DNA of 64,000 nucleotides from JACCZX01 sp963829995 (GCA_963829995.1 CAWHKW010000005.1:167151-231150); one strand, 5' to 3'; counted from the first letter of the stretch, positions 8,929 through 18,647 are shown. Translations and numbers: made by a program. Notes: generated by a model from the sequence alone, not told the origin.

Positions 8929-9477
8929 ATGATAACTAACGATATGGAAGCGACGCCGGACGACGCCGAACGACCCAGCAAAACCGAGCGCAAGAGGCAA
9001 ATGCACGCTCTGCAGACGCTCGGCGTGCAGCTGGTCGAGCTGAGCCACGATCAGTTTGCGCGACTCGATCTGCCCGATGAATTGCGTGAAGCGGTCGACT
9101 TTGCCCACCGAGTAAAGGGTCATGAAGCGCGGCGACGGCACATGCAGTATCTCGGCAAACTGATGCGCCGAGTCGATGCCGACGCCATTCGTGCGGCCCT
9201 CGAGACAGTCACCGGAGAGTCGCGCGCCGCAGTGTCGCTGATGCACCGGGCCGAAACGTGGCGCAACCAACTGCTTGACGACGACGAAGCGCTGACCGCA
9301 TTCATCGCTGCGTACCCGGACGCTGAAGCGCAATGGCTGCGCTCGGCGATTCGCGCAGCGCGGCGCGAGCGCGAGCTGCAGCAGCCGCCGAGGCACGCGC
9401 GCGAGCTTTACCAGCGCTTGCATCGGCATCTCGAAAGCCAATGGCGCGAGCGGGCATCCCCGGCCAATGAAGGCTAA
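8929..9477 (+). CDS. darP: Ribosome-associated protein DarP/YjgA (DUF615)
   Basis: Small, highly charged cytosolic protein of the DUF615 family; E. coli YjgA/DarP binds late 50S ribosomal precursors and helps their maturation. Seen here are the family blocks PSKTERKRQMHALQ, LVELS..QFARLDLPDELREAV and HEARRRHMQYLGKLMR, then WRNQLLDDD and a C-terminal basic helix. Two starts are close, ATG at 8929 and ATG at 8944 (MEATPDD); neither has a strong ribosome site, so the start is uncertain by five codons. It overlaps the following mog-like gene by 11 bp, suggesting a joint transcript. Confidence 0.9.
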   Translation: MITNDMEATPDDAERPSKTERKRQMHALQTLGVQLVELSHDQFARLDLPDELREAVDFAHRVKGHEARRRHMQYLGKLMRRVDADAIRAALETVTGESRAAVSLMHRAETWRNQLLDDDEALTAFIAAYPDAEAQWLRSAIRAARRERELQQPPRHARELYQRLHRHLESQWRERASPANEG

Positions 9478-10084
9478 ACGCGCGCTCGCAAACGAGCTGA
9501 TCGTGGGGATGGTGTCGATCTCCGATCGCGCCTCGCAGGGCGTTTATGTCGACCAGGGCCTACCCGGATTGCAGCAATGGTTCGCGCGCGCTCTGAAGAC
9601 ACCGTTTCAAACGCATCAGCGCCTGATTGCCGACGATCAGGCGACCATCGAGCAGACGTTGATCGAGCTGATCGATGACGTCGGCTGCGACCTGGTGCTG
9701 ACCACTGGCGGTACCGGTCCGGCCCGGCGCGACGTGACGCCCGAAGCCACGCTGGCCGTCGCCACACGCGTGATGCCGGGCTTCGGCGAGCAGATGCGCC
9801 GCATCTCACTCGAATTCGTGCCGACCGCGATCTTGTCGCGCCAGGTCGGCGTTCTGCGCGAAACGGCGGACCATGCCGCGCTGATCTTGAATTTACCGGG
9901 GCAACCAAAGGCGATCACGGAAACACTCGAAGGGCTGAAGTTGCCCGGCGGCGAGTCGAGCGTGCACGGAATTTTTTCCGCTGTGCCGTACTGCATCGAT
10001 CTGATTGGCGGGCCCTATGTCGAAACCCATGAGACAGTACTGAAGTCATTTCGACCCAAGTCTGCGCGAAAGGCCGGTGCATGA
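9467..10084 (+). CDS. mog: Molybdopterin adenylyltransferase (MogA/MoaB family)
   Basis: Catalyses adenylylation of molybdopterin before molybdate insertion in molybdenum-cofactor synthesis; cytosolic. The 205-residue protein has the MoCF-binding fold with VSISDRASQGVYVDQGLP, the nucleotide loop LVLTTGGTGPARRDVTPEAT, and the closing NLPGQPKAITETL and FSAVPYCIDLIGGPY. Those last features separate the MogA branch (about 195-200 residues) from the shorter MoaB. It overlaps the end of darP by 11 bp. Its TGA is buried inside the 13-bp hairpin that follows. Confidence 0.92.
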   Translation: MKAKRALANELIVGMVSISDRASQGVYVDQGLPGLQQWFARALKTPFQTHQRLIADDQATIEQTLIELIDDVGCDLVLTTGGTGPARRDVTPEATLAVATRVMPGFGEQMRRISLEFVPTAILSRQVGVLRETADHAALILNLPGQPKAITETLEGLKLPGGESSVHGIFSAVPYCIDLIGGPYVETHETVLKSFRPKSARKAGA

Positions 10085-10127
10085 GCCCCCAGGCCGCCCT
10101 GGGGGCTCATAGCTCCCGCTTGGCGGG
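10081..10127. other. Strong hairpins after mog
   Basis: A perfect 13-bp stem (10081-10093 with 10098-10110, loop CCGC) includes the mog stop codon. A second small hairpin CCCGC/GCGGG (10115-10119 with 10123-10127) follows at once. There is no T-run, so this is not a classical terminator. It may act as a weak terminator, an mRNA 3'-end stabiliser, or attenuate expression of the esterase gene 28 bp downstream. Confidence 0.5.
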
Positions 10128-10154
10128 ACAGCGCGAAGCGCGAAGGGTGCACCA

Positions 10155-10823
10155 ATGAACACGCTGCTCGAATGCGTTGAGTTACAAACGCACCCGTCGC
10201 CGTCCGCCACCGTGATCTGGCTGCATGGCCTCGGTGCCGACGGCTATGACTTTGTGCCGGTCGTGCGCGAGTTGCAGGCGCTCGGTGCGCCGCCTTTGCG
10301 CTACGTCTTCCCGCATGCGGCGACGATGCCGGTGACGATCAACGGCGGCGCGGTGATGCGGGCCTGGTACGACATCACCAACGCCGACCTTCTGCGGCGC
10401 GAAGATGAGAAAGGGATCCGCGCGTCGCAGCAGCAGGTTCAGGCGCTGATAGCGCGTGAGGCCGAGCGCGGCGTTGCAAGCTCGCGCATCGTGCTCGCCG
10501 GTTTTTCACAAGGCGGAGCGATCGCGCTACAGACCGGACTGCGCCAGTCGGAGCCACTGGCCGCGATCATCGCGCTGTCTTGCTACCTGCCGCTGGCCGA
10601 TAGCTTCACTCGGGAGCGCGCGCTCGCCAGCGCCCGTGTGCCGATCTTCATGGCGCACGGGACGTCCGATCCAGTCGTGCCACTCGCGCGCGGTGCGGCC
10701 TCGCGCGATGCTTTAACAGCCGCCGGCCATGCGGTCGAGTGGCATCAATATCCGATGCCGCACTCGGTCAATGAACAGGAGATCCGCGATATCGCGGCGT
10801 TTCTAAAGCGGGTCGTCGCCTAG
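10155..10823 (+). CDS. Carboxylesterase (alpha/beta hydrolase, phospholipase/carboxylesterase family)
   Basis: Serine hydrolase of the EstB/acyl-protein-thioesterase-like family, cytosolic, acting on short-chain esters. It shows the oxyanion segment IWLHGLGADGYDF at residues 22-34, the nucleophile elbow GFSQGGAIA (Ser about 117), the acid in HGTSDPVVP and the catalytic His in MPHSVNEQEI. Length (222 residues) is normal for the family. The natural substrate cannot be told from sequence. Its end overlaps the convergent doxX gene by 4 bp. Confidence 0.9.
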   Translation: MNTLLECVELQTHPSPSATVIWLHGLGADGYDFVPVVRELQALGAPPLRYVFPHAATMPVTINGGAVMRAWYDITNADLLRREDEKGIRASQQQVQALIAREAERGVASSRIVLAGFSQGGAIALQTGLRQSEPLAAIIALSCYLPLADSFTRERALASARVPIFMAHGTSDPVVPLARGAASRDALTAAGHAVEWHQYPMPHSVNEQEIRDIAAFLKRVVA

Positions 10824-11218
10824 CGCTTGTCGATACTGAGCCGTCCCGGACCGAAGGCCATCACGAACATCAATCCGCCTATCAGGGCCAGATTTTTCAT
10901 GAAGTTAATTTGCTCCATGTACTTCTGCGCCTCCGGCACCGCCCAAAAGTTGTGGAAGAAAAACGTGACGATCGCAGTAAATACGGCCAGCAGGAAGGCC
11001 GCCCAGCGCGCCTTCAAACCAAAGACAAGCATCAACGCCGCGCCGACTTCAATGATGATGGTCGCAACTGCAAACACTTGAGCCATCGGGAGGCCCTTTG
11101 ATGCAATCGCACCCATCACACCCTCGAAACCGCCGATCTTCCCAAAGCCAGACACCAAAAAAACCACCGCCAGAAAAATCCGGCCGATCAAGCTCAATGC
11201 ATCGGAAGTGGCATTCAT
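10820..11218 (-). CDS. DoxX family membrane protein
   Basis: Four-helix inner-membrane protein of 132 residues. Helices lie around residues 8-26, 44-66, 71-90 and 106-124, with the family hallmark FLVSGFGKIGGF after helix 1. The start ATG at 11218 is backed by a CAGGAG ribosome site. Members are often linked to oxidative-stress or quinone-related functions, but the biochemical role is not settled. It lies 19 bp downstream of the pirin gene in the same direction; pirin and doxX are frequent neighbours in proteobacteria and probably share a transcript. Confidence 0.88.
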   Translation of the reverse strand: MNATSDALSLIGRIFLAVVFLVSGFGKIGGFEGVMGAIASKGLPMAQVFAVATIIIEVGAALMLVFGLKARWAAFLLAVFTAIVTFFFHNFWAVPEAQKYMEQINFMKNLALIGGLMFVMAFGPGRLSIDKR

Positions 11219-11237
11219 CGCAGCTCCTGTTCAAGAA

Positions 11238-11942
11238 TTAAGGCAAATCGAACACCAGGATCTCGGCTTCGTGGCCATTGGTCAGCCGAATACTATCGGC
11301 ATCTTCGAGTTTGGCGGCGTCACCCGTAAGCAGGCGTGTCGCATTGGCTTCGATCTCGCCGCGCGCAACGTGCACGTAGGCACGGCGACTCTTCTTCAAA
11401 TCCATCGTTGCGCTCTGATCGCCGGAAAAAGTCCCGATATACATGCGCGCATCCTGGTGAATCTTCACGGAGCCGTCAGCGCCGTCCGGTGAAGCCACCA
11501 GTCGTAAGCGGCCGCGCTTGGCTTCGGCGGCGAAGCGTTTTTCTTCGTAGCTGGGACGGATGCCGCGTACGTTTGGCTCGATCCATATCTGCAACAAGTG
11601 CGTGATCTGCCCGGATTGATTGAACTCCGAATGCCGAACCCCGGTGCCAGCGCTCATCCGCTGCACATCGCCGGGACGAATGACCGCTGCCGCGGAGCCG
11701 TGACTGATGCTGTCCTTGTGCGACAGCTCGCCGTCGAGCACATAGGTGATGATTTCCATGTCGCGATGGCTATGCGTCCCGAATCCCATGCCCGGCGCAA
11801 TTCGGTCTTCGTTGATCACGCGCAGCGGTCCAAAGCCCATGTGATCCGGATCCCGATAGTCGGCAAACGAGAAACTATGAAACGTTTGCAGCCAGCCGTG
11901 ATCGGCATAGCCGCGTTCGTTGCTGCGGCGAACGCTGAGCAT
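11238..11942 (-). CDS. Pirin family protein (bicupin)
   Basis: Two-cupin protein of the pirin family, 234 residues with the start used here. The N-terminal cupin has RRSNERGYADHGWLQTFHSFSFADY and the metal-ligand block HSHRDMEIITYVLDGELSHKDS, and the C-terminal cupin is partly degenerate. Some bacterial pirins (YhhW) are quercetin dioxygenases; others bind enzymes. I chose the ATG at 11942 because GGAAG sits directly before it and relatives begin M(I/L)xVRRSNERG. A GTG 12 codons upstream lacks a ribosome site. It probably forms an operon with doxX. Confidence 0.9.
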   Translation of the reverse strand: MLSVRRSNERGYADHGWLQTFHSFSFADYRDPDHMGFGPLRVINEDRIAPGMGFGTHSHRDMEIITYVLDGELSHKDSISHGSAAAVIRPGDVQRMSAGTGVRHSEFNQSGQITHLLQIWIEPNVRGIRPSYEEKRFAAEAKRGRLRLVASPDGADGSVKIHQDARMYIGTFSGDQSATMDLKKSRRAYVHVARGEIEANATRLLTGDAAKLEDADSIRLTNGHEAEILVFDLP

Positions 11943-12044
11943 TGATCTTCCGGGTAGAGAAAGTGGCTCGAAGGACACGCAACCTTCGCGCGCCCGAAAA
12001 CAGAAGCAAGCCCTAGACCCGCGGCCCTTGACCTAAGGGTTTCT

Positions 12045-15000
12045 TCAGCCGATGCGCGTTGCGCGCGGCACGAGGGGTGTGACGTTATTGGGCAAGCCGG
12101 CGTTGTGGGCAAAGGCGAAGCGATTCTTACCCTTGAGCTTCGCGTCGTACATCGCGAGATCCGCCAGTTGCAACAGGCGTTCGAGATCACGGCCCTGCTC
12201 GGGCGCGAGCGCAACGCCGATGCTGGCTGATACGGTCAGCGGCGGCAAGCTGTCCGGCGCTTCGCCCGCGAGCACGACCGGCTGCGAGATCGCGTGCAAC
12301 AGCCTGAGGGAAATTTTTTCCACTTCGAGCCGCGCTCCCACGTCCGGCGCGAGTACCGCAAATTCGTCGCCACCGCGGCGCGCGACGGTATCTTGCGGCC
12401 GCATCACACGCGTTAGCCGTACGGCGATCTCGCGCAGCATCAAATCGCCAACCTCGTGGCCGTACTGATCGTTGATGTCCTTGAAACCGTCAAGATCAAT
12501 CGCCAGAACCGCACAACTGACCTGGCGCAGTTCCGACGTTGCCAATGCCGCGGCAGCGCGCTCAGCCAGCAGGCGGCGATTCGGAAGGCCGGTGAGCTCG
12601 TCGTGCTGCGCCTCGTGCAGCGCGTTGGCTTCGCGCTGCTTCAGCGTGTCGATGTCGGCAATCACGAGCACAAATTCGCCCGGCGCGATCGACCGCGCCG
12701 TCACCTGGCACCAGGCCGAGCCGTCGCCCGAGCCCATCGCGTGGTGCTGCAGACCGAGCTTGGCGCCGCGCTGCACGCGCAACTCGCGCACCACGGCCTG
12801 ATCCTGTGCGCTCGCCGCTTCCGCCGCTTCGGTGACATCGCGCCAATCTTCGGCATCGAGCAGGCAGTCGGACAGCTGGGTACGCGCCAGCTCGTCCGGC
12901 GGCAAACCGACCAGGCGCAGGAAGGCATCGTTGCAACGCTGCACCGTGCCGAGCTTGACGACCGCGATCGCCTGCCCTGCGGAGTCCAGCACCGTGCGCT
13001 CGACCCGCAGCGCCTCCGACAGCCGCCGCTCGCGCGACTTCAGGGCTGTCAGGTCTGCGTTCATGCCGATCACGCCCGCAAACGCGCCATCCGGCCGCCG
13101 CAGGGGCGCGGCGCTGATCGACATGATCAAGCGCCGGCCGCCCTGGGTCATGTGCACCGCTTCGAGATCGCGAATCGGCTTGCCTTCGCGCAGCGCTTCG
13201 AACGCCGCGGCGACGGCCGGCTGGTCGATGTCAGCGGGCAGCAGCACTTCGATCGAGCGGCCCACCAGCTCGCGTGTCTCGTAGCCGTAGATTTCGCGCG
13301 TCGCGCGCCGGCTGACGAACGTGATGATGAACTTGTCGTTGCACGCCCAGATCAGATTGGCAGAAGCTTCGACCAGCGATTTGTATTGCGACTTGCTGCG
13401 CTTCAAGCGATCGAGCTCGATTAGTTCTGCGTGCGATGCAATCGTGTCGAGCACCAGCACGGCCTGCAGCTTTTTGCTCGGGTCACGGCTCGTGTAGGGG
13501 ACAAAGTGACTGCGCAGAGCCAACCGGCCGCCCGAGCGGCTGGTGCGTGCGTTGACGACGTCGTAGACCGGCGTGCCGTCGAGTGACTTTTGCAGCGCGT
13601 TCAACACCGCCGTGCGCGATTCGCTCTTGAACTCGAACGCCTCGTCCCATTGCGGGCGCAGCCGCGTCTCGGCACGCAGGCCCCAACGCTTCGGATCGGT
13701 GCTCTGCGCGTGCACTACCCGCCCCTGCGAGTCGACCAACCACACCAACACCGGCAAGCGGGCGAGCAGATCAGCCGTTGCTTCGAGCGGCCGCTCGGGC
13801 GCGCCTTTCGCCGCGGCGATCGTGCCCACTACCGGCGCCACCGCATTGCCGATCGGCGGACGCGTGACGCAGATCACGCGCACCAGGCGCGCGACACCAC
13901 TGATATCGCGCAGGCTCATGCGCTCGTCGAACACTGCACCCGCGCGTATGAATTCCTTGTAGATGCCGTTGATTCGTACGCGCTCGGCCTCGGTCAACAA
14001 ATAGCCGAGCGGAAAAGCGGTCGAGTCGCTGGCCAGCAATCGATCGGTGGGCGGCGGAAACTCGCGCGGCAGTATCAAAATGCCACGCTCATCCCGGTAC
14101 CAAGGCAGCCCCTGCATGCCGCCCATCCATTCGGCAAATCGGCGCGCGTCTTCGAGCAGCCGGTTCGGACCGAACGGCTCGTGCGCCGCTTTCGTCAGCG
14201 CTATCACGATCACCGACGACTCGCGGCCAGGTTCCATGAAACGCACGCGTCCGTTCCACACGGCCCCTTCGAAGGTACGACCGGCCGGCCTGACTTCAAC
14301 GGCGACACTCGACTTCGACGGATGCTTGAGGGGATCGAGCGCATCGGCCGGCTCGGCCACCAGGCACTCGGGAACCAGACTGCCGACGATCGCGCGTTCG
14401 CTACGGCCAATGAATTCGCACGCGGAACGATTGACTTCGATCAAGCGGCCGTTGCGCACGACGATCACCGGCGTCGGAATCGCATGAATGGCTGCCTGCC
14501 ATCCGAACCGGGTCATGTTGTTGGCCATCGTTTGATGGGCGGCGCGCGCGACGTGACGTGCCATAGGTTGCTGCCGGCCGATCCACCAGGCAGCCAGCAG
14601 CCACAGCGGAAAGCCCATCACGAACGTTGGCATTTCGCCTTGCGCACGCAGTGCGCCGATCGCAAACACGCCGATCCACGCCAGCACGTAAACGGTCCAC
14701 ACGCGCGGCCAGCCACCATAGCTGAGTGCCGCCAGCAAAACCGCGCCGGCGGCGGCATAGGCCCCGGGGCCCGCCACGAATGCCGCGGGGTTGGGTACCA
14801 GCGCGAGCAGCACGCTCCACAGCACGACCTCCGCAATGGCGGTGGTCAGGTAGATCTTCCCGCCGCGCGTATCCGCCAGTACCTCGCCCGGTGAGGTTGC
14901 GTATTCGGTGGCAATCAGAAACCGGATGGCCGCATTGACTCCGTAAAGCGCCAACCAGGCCAGCGCCAAGGCGTTGGCGCCGGCGCTCATTGAGGCAAAC

Positions 15001-15233
15001 GATGCCACCACACCGATTAGCAGTAGCGCCGGTAACAGGCGCCGTTCGGCAGCAAAAGGGACGCGCAGATCGAACTGGGCGTGCGCCGGCTTGCGCGGAG
15101 TGCTGCGCGTTTCGGTAATTCCTCCGCTTGAAACCATGGGCAGTGCGTTACGCGGTCGGCGAGGGAGTGGACTGACATCGTAGCGGTCAGCCGCCGGAAC
15201 CGGCAATCGCCGACTGTCGGCGAATAGCGCCAT
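12045..15233 (-). CDS. Membrane-bound diguanylate cyclase with PAS domains (1062 residues)
   Basis: Likely makes cyclic di-GMP from two GTP. About residues 60-225 form a multi-helix membrane sensor. PAS-like modules follow near residues 245-350, 610-730 (ASANLIWACNDKFIITFVS..) and 740-860, with further PAS-like sequence between. The C-terminal GGDEF domain (about 880-1045) has an intact active motif GGDEF near residue 953 and the inhibitory I-site RPQD exactly five residues before it, so product inhibition is expected. No EAL domain is present. The first 45 residues are weakly conserved, so the true start may be downstream. It sits beside a related cyclase in the same direction with 63 bp between them. 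Confidence 0.88.
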   Translation of the reverse strand: MALFADSRRLPVPAADRYDVSPLPRRPRNALPMVSSGGITETRSTPRKPAHAQFDLRVPFAAERRLLPALLLIGVVASFASMSAGANALALAWLALYGVNAAIRFLIATEYATSPGEVLADTRGGKIYLTTAIAEVVLWSVLLALVPNPAAFVAGPGAYAAAGAVLLAALSYGGWPRVWTVYVLAWIGVFAIGALRAQGEMPTFVMGFPLWLLAAWWIGRQQPMARHVARAAHQTMANNMTRFGWQAAIHAIPTPVIVVRNGRLIEVNRSACEFIGRSERAIVGSLVPECLVAEPADALDPLKHPSKSSVAVEVRPAGRTFEGAVWNGRVRFMEPGRESSVIVIALTKAAHEPFGPNRLLEDARRFAEWMGGMQGLPWYRDERGILILPREFPPPTDRLLASDSTAFPLGYLLTEAERVRINGIYKEFIRAGAVFDERMSLRDISGVARLVRVICVTRPPIGNAVAPVVGTIAAAKGAPERPLEATADLLARLPVLVWLVDSQGRVVHAQSTDPKRWGLRAETRLRPQWDEAFEFKSESRTAVLNALQKSLDGTPVYDVVNARTSRSGGRLALRSHFVPYTSRDPSKKLQAVLVLDTIASHAELIELDRLKRSKSQYKSLVEASANLIWACNDKFIITFVSRRATREIYGYETRELVGRSIEVLLPADIDQPAVAAAFEALREGKPIRDLEAVHMTQGGRRLIMSISAAPLRRPDGAFAGVIGMNADLTALKSRERRLSEALRVERTVLDSAGQAIAVVKLGTVQRCNDAFLRLVGLPPDELARTQLSDCLLDAEDWRDVTEAAEAASAQDQAVVRELRVQRGAKLGLQHHAMGSGDGSAWCQVTARSIAPGEFVLVIADIDTLKQREANALHEAQHDELTGLPNRRLLAERAAAALATSELRQVSCAVLAIDLDGFKDINDQYGHEVGDLMLREIAVRLTRVMRPQDTVARRGGDEFAVLAPDVGARLEVEKISLRLLHAISQPVVLAGEAPDSLPPLTVSASIGVALAPEQGRDLERLLQLADLAMYDAKLKGKNRFAFAHNAGLPNNVTPLVPRATRIG

Positions 15234-15296
15234 CGGGCGTCACGTTAGCCCGTATGGACGAAGAATCGCCCCGCGCGTTCCGACCTGGCGCCCTAG

Positions 15297-17609
15297 TTAC
15301 TGCAGCCGCGCGTTGTCCTTGACGCCGGCGCGTTTGGGCGCGCCGGCCCCGACTTCGCCGGCGAACTGATAGCCGTTCTTACCGGCGGCCTTGGCAGCGT
15401 ACATCGCGTTGTCGGCCGCCGACAGCAGCGCATCGAAGTCGTGTCCGTCTGCAGGGAACAGCGCAATGCCGACGCTGGCGTGCATGCGCACGGTGCGCCC
15501 GGGCACATCGACATTTTCGCTGGCTGCAGCGATCAGCTTTTCGGCCACCACGACCGCAATCGACGGCTCATCGATTTCGGGCAGCAACACGACAAACTCG
15601 TCGCCGCCGGTGCGTGCGACGACGTCGTAGTCACGCAGGACGTTCGACAGCCGCTGCGCCACTCGCCGCAGCAACGTGTCGCCGTACGCATGGCCGAACA
15701 GGTCATTGAATTCCTTGAAACCGTCCAGATCGAGTACAAGCACGGAGGCCATCCGCCTCTGCCGCAAGGCCACCGACAGCAGGCGACGCGCGTGTTCGAC
15801 CAGCAGTCGGCGATTCGGCAATCCGGTCAGCTCGTCGTGGTTGGCGTGATGCCACGCCAGTTCCTCGCGCTTCTTCAGCGCCGAGATATCGGTCAACACC
15901 AGAATGCGTGAGTTCGCTTCGCCGGCCTGGCGCGAAGTCAGCTGGCACCAGATCGTGCGCCCGTCGGCCCCGCGCAGCATCACTTCGTGAATCGCGGCAT
16001 CGCCCTTGACGCCGGCCGCGCTGGTGCCGTGCTCTATCGTTTCCCAGTCACCACTGTTCGCCAGGATCGTCGCCACCGGCTTTCCGATCAATGACTCGCG
16101 CGACACGCCCAGCATGCGTGCGAGCGCCCCGTTCGGGCCTTCGATGCGCCCGCGGCGAACGAACGCAATGCCCTCGCCGGCCGCGTCGAAGACCGCCTGC
16201 TGGTTGCTCAGTGCAATGTTGAGCTCGCGCTCACGCTGCTTCAGTCCGGTGATGTCGCTGCAGATTCCGGTCACCGATTCGATTTCTCCCGAGTCGTTCA
16301 GCATCGGCAACGCGCTGATGTTCACGTACAGCGGCTCGGCGCGCTTGGTGCGCTGTATCGCCTCCATGTCGAACACCGACCTGCCATGCATCACCGGAGA
16401 GAAACGGCGCAAGAACTCGCGGCGCGTGAACTCCGGCGCGTTGAAGTCCCACACGTAGCGGCCCAGCATCTCGCGCGGCTCATAGCCGTACAGGTCACGG
16501 CAGGCGCGGTCAGAAACAAAAGTCAGGCGCGCATGCCGGTCGCAAATCCAGATCAGCGACGGCGACGCTTCGACCAGTGCACGATACTGGCGCTCGCTTT
16601 CCGAGAGCCGGTGCTGCGCGTTGCGACGCTCGGTGTCGTCGACGATCGAAAACACAAGTCGCGTCGTTCGACCACTGGTACCTCGCACCGACTCGCCGCG
16701 CAGAACCACCCACACGTAACTGCCATCGGCACGCTGCATCCGGCACTCTTCGCGTAAAGCTGCGCCCTGATCGATGTGCCGGCGACGCGCTATTCGTACC
16801 CGATCGCGATCATCGGGATGCAGCGACTCCGAAAACTTGTACGACTGCATGAACGATTCGCGATCCGAATAACCGAGGATCTGGATGTACCGCGATGAAA
16901 ACGAGCGCTCGCCTGTCAGAACATTGGTATCGGCAACGCCGGCGTCGATCGCATCCAGCGCCATCCGCAGCTGCTCGCGGCTGCGCGTGAGTTCGGCGTT
17001 CGCCAGTTCCTGCGCGCGAGCCGAGCTGTTGGCGCGCGTGCGCATCGCGACATTGTTTGACAGCGCGCGGCGCAGCAGGACAAACGCCGCGGCCGCGCCG
17101 ATCAAAGTCAACGCCCACGATACGAGGGTGATCTGACGCAGCGGCAAGTTGTGCGACAGCAGGAACATCAGCTGCGCGAAACCCAGCGGCACCGCGAAAG
17201 CGATCCATGGCATGCCCGCCGGCGCAAACGCCAGCAGTGTCCCAAGCAGAACCGCAATCGTCAGCACGAGCTGCAACACGGCGCCCGAGTCGTCGGCGGC
17301 CGGCAACAGCACGAGCGACAGGGCCCACGCGGTCCCCTCGAGCGCCGCCAGTGCCGAGTACGCTTGTGCTGAGCGCGGCACCCGGTTTGAATGGGCCGCC
17401 ATCCAGTTCGACAGGCGCTGGCAATACCAGGCACGTGCAACGACGATTGCAGCCAGCGCTGACCACCAGAGCACCGCTGCCGGCAGCTGATCCTCCCGCC
17501 ACAGGATCAGCACGATCAGCAAGCCGAAAGCCAGATTGCCGAACCAGGTCGTGCGCCCAAGGTCGAGCGACAACTTGAAAAGCTCGGAGGTAACGGTTGA
17601 CTTGGCCAA
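15297..17609 (-). CDS. Membrane-bound diguanylate cyclase with PAS/PAC domains (770 residues)
   Basis: Predicted cyclic di-GMP synthase. About six hydrophobic helices occupy residues 20-190. Then come a PAS_3 module (about 212-335, GYSDRESF.., AALREECRMQRADGSYVWV), a second PAS (about 345-460, ASPSLIWICDRHARLTFVS) and a third (about 465-580), before the GGDEF domain. The motif GGDEF near residue 667 is intact and RDYD five residues upstream is a good I-site. The second PAS is strikingly like the corresponding PAS of the next cyclase gene (LIW.C......TFVS.RA.R..YGYE.RE..GR), which suggests tandem duplication. It is divergent from gluQRS across about 150 bp. Confidence 0.88.
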   Translation of the reverse strand: MAKSTVTSELFKLSLDLGRTTWFGNLAFGLLIVLILWREDQLPAAVLWWSALAAIVVARAWYCQRLSNWMAAHSNRVPRSAQAYSALAALEGTAWALSLVLLPAADDSGAVLQLVLTIAVLLGTLLAFAPAGMPWIAFAVPLGFAQLMFLLSHNLPLRQITLVSWALTLIGAAAAFVLLRRALSNNVAMRTRANSSARAQELANAELTRSREQLRMALDAIDAGVADTNVLTGERSFSSRYIQILGYSDRESFMQSYKFSESLHPDDRDRVRIARRRHIDQGAALREECRMQRADGSYVWVVLRGESVRGTSGRTTRLVFSIVDDTERRNAQHRLSESERQYRALVEASPSLIWICDRHARLTFVSDRACRDLYGYEPREMLGRYVWDFNAPEFTRREFLRRFSPVMHGRSVFDMEAIQRTKRAEPLYVNISALPMLNDSGEIESVTGICSDITGLKQRERELNIALSNQQAVFDAAGEGIAFVRRGRIEGPNGALARMLGVSRESLIGKPVATILANSGDWETIEHGTSAAGVKGDAAIHEVMLRGADGRTIWCQLTSRQAGEANSRILVLTDISALKKREELAWHHANHDELTGLPNRRLLVEHARRLLSVALRQRRMASVLVLDLDGFKEFNDLFGHAYGDTLLRRVAQRLSNVLRDYDVVARTGGDEFVVLLPEIDEPSIAVVVAEKLIAAASENVDVPGRTVRMHASVGIALFPADGHDFDALLSAADNAMYAAKAAGKNGYQFAGEVGAGAPKRAGVKDNARLQ

Positions 17610-17763
17610 CGGTGCAATGGCGAGTAGTTGGTGCCGCGCGCGCAGCGGTCATGCGGATACTTGGATAATCGCTCCACGGCCGCTTCGCCTGAAGCCACAA
17701 AAGCGGGGCAGATCGACCGGAATCCAGATCAACTGATCTTTCGCTCAAAGGGTTGCATCTCGC

Positions 17764-18642
17764 GTGACGCCCTATCGTGGCCAATATCGCGGCCGTTTCG
17801 CGCCTTCACCCACCGGCCCAATTCACGCCGGATCGCTCGCCACTGCGCTCGCGAGCTGGCTCGACGCACGCGCGGCCGGCGGGAAATGGATCATCCGTAT
17901 CGAGGATCTGGACCCACCACGCACCGTTCCCGGCGCGGCTGCGCGGATCGTTGAAGCGCTTGCACGCTGCGGACTTGAGTCGGACGAGCCCGTCGTGTTT
18001 CAGAGTGCGCGGCGCGAGCTCTATGAGGCTGCCTTTGCCCGGCTACAAGCCGCAGGACTGATCTACGGCTGCGCGTGCTCGCGCAGAGACGTCGATGAAG
18101 TCATCGAAGCACAGGCGAACTGGCCTGCCGGCGTGTATCCCCGCACGTGCGCTCGCGGTGTCGCCCCTGAAAAACCGATTCGCGCCTACCGGGTTCGGGT
18201 GCCCGACGAAGAGTCAAGTTTTTTCGATCGTGCAGCCGGCCCCTACACGCAGCACCTGACGACCAACGTCGGAGACTTTGTCGTCCGGCGAAGCGACGGC
18301 TTGTGGGCGTACCAACTTGCAGTCGTGGTCGACGATGCCGAGCAGAAAATCACCCACATCGTGCGCGGTGCCGATTTGCTCGACAACACGCCGCGCCAGA
18401 TCTACCTGCAACGCGCGCTCGGATTTTCAACACCACGCTATCTGCATGTACCGCTGGTGCTTGACACTGCGGGCGAAAAGCTGTCAAAGCAAACCGGAGC
18501 GACCGAGGTGGACGCGGCGCACCCGCTGACGGAACTGAATCGCGCTGCGTTTCATTTGGGCATGCCGCGCTTCGCCGCGCACTCGCTCGAAGCCTTTCTC
18601 CGCCTAGCAACCGATGCCTGGCGTGAGCAGTATCAGTTGTAG
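17764..18642 (+). CDS. gluQ: Glutamyl-Q tRNA(Asp) synthetase
   Basis: Attaches glutamate to the queuosine base in the tRNA(Asp) anticodon; a class I synthetase paralogue lacking the anticodon-binding domain. The 292-residue length fits. Motifs: GRFAPSPTGPIHAGSLATAL (HIGH-like), the zinc-binding CAC...C cluster in IYGCACSRRD and YPRTCARG (residues about 101-135), and EKLSKQTGA (KMSKS-like). Start is GTG at 17764 (MTPYRGQYRGRF). It converges on the M20 peptidase gene with only 5 bp between stop codons and no visible terminator. Confidence 0.95.
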   Translation: MTPYRGQYRGRFAPSPTGPIHAGSLATALASWLDARAAGGKWIIRIEDLDPPRTVPGAAARIVEALARCGLESDEPVVFQSARRELYEAAFARLQAAGLIYGCACSRRDVDEVIEAQANWPAGVYPRTCARGVAPEKPIRAYRVRVPDEESSFFDRAAGPYTQHLTTNVGDFVVRRSDGLWAYQLAVVVDDAEQKITHIVRGADLLDNTPRQIYLQRALGFSTPRYLHVPLVLDTAGEKLSKQTGATEVDAAHPLTELNRAAFHLGMPRFAAHSLEAFLRLATDAWREQYQL

Positions 18643-18647
18643 TGGTT

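Noticed and set aside
10081..10127. Hairpins after mog considered as a copy of the dispersed repeat
   Set aside because: They share no sequence with the inverted ends or core of the mosaic element.
13590..14894. A 434-codon frame on the plus strand
   Set aside because: Lies wholly antisense to the first diguanylate cyclase, is rich in Arg, His and Gln, and has no recognisable domain: a typical shadow frame.
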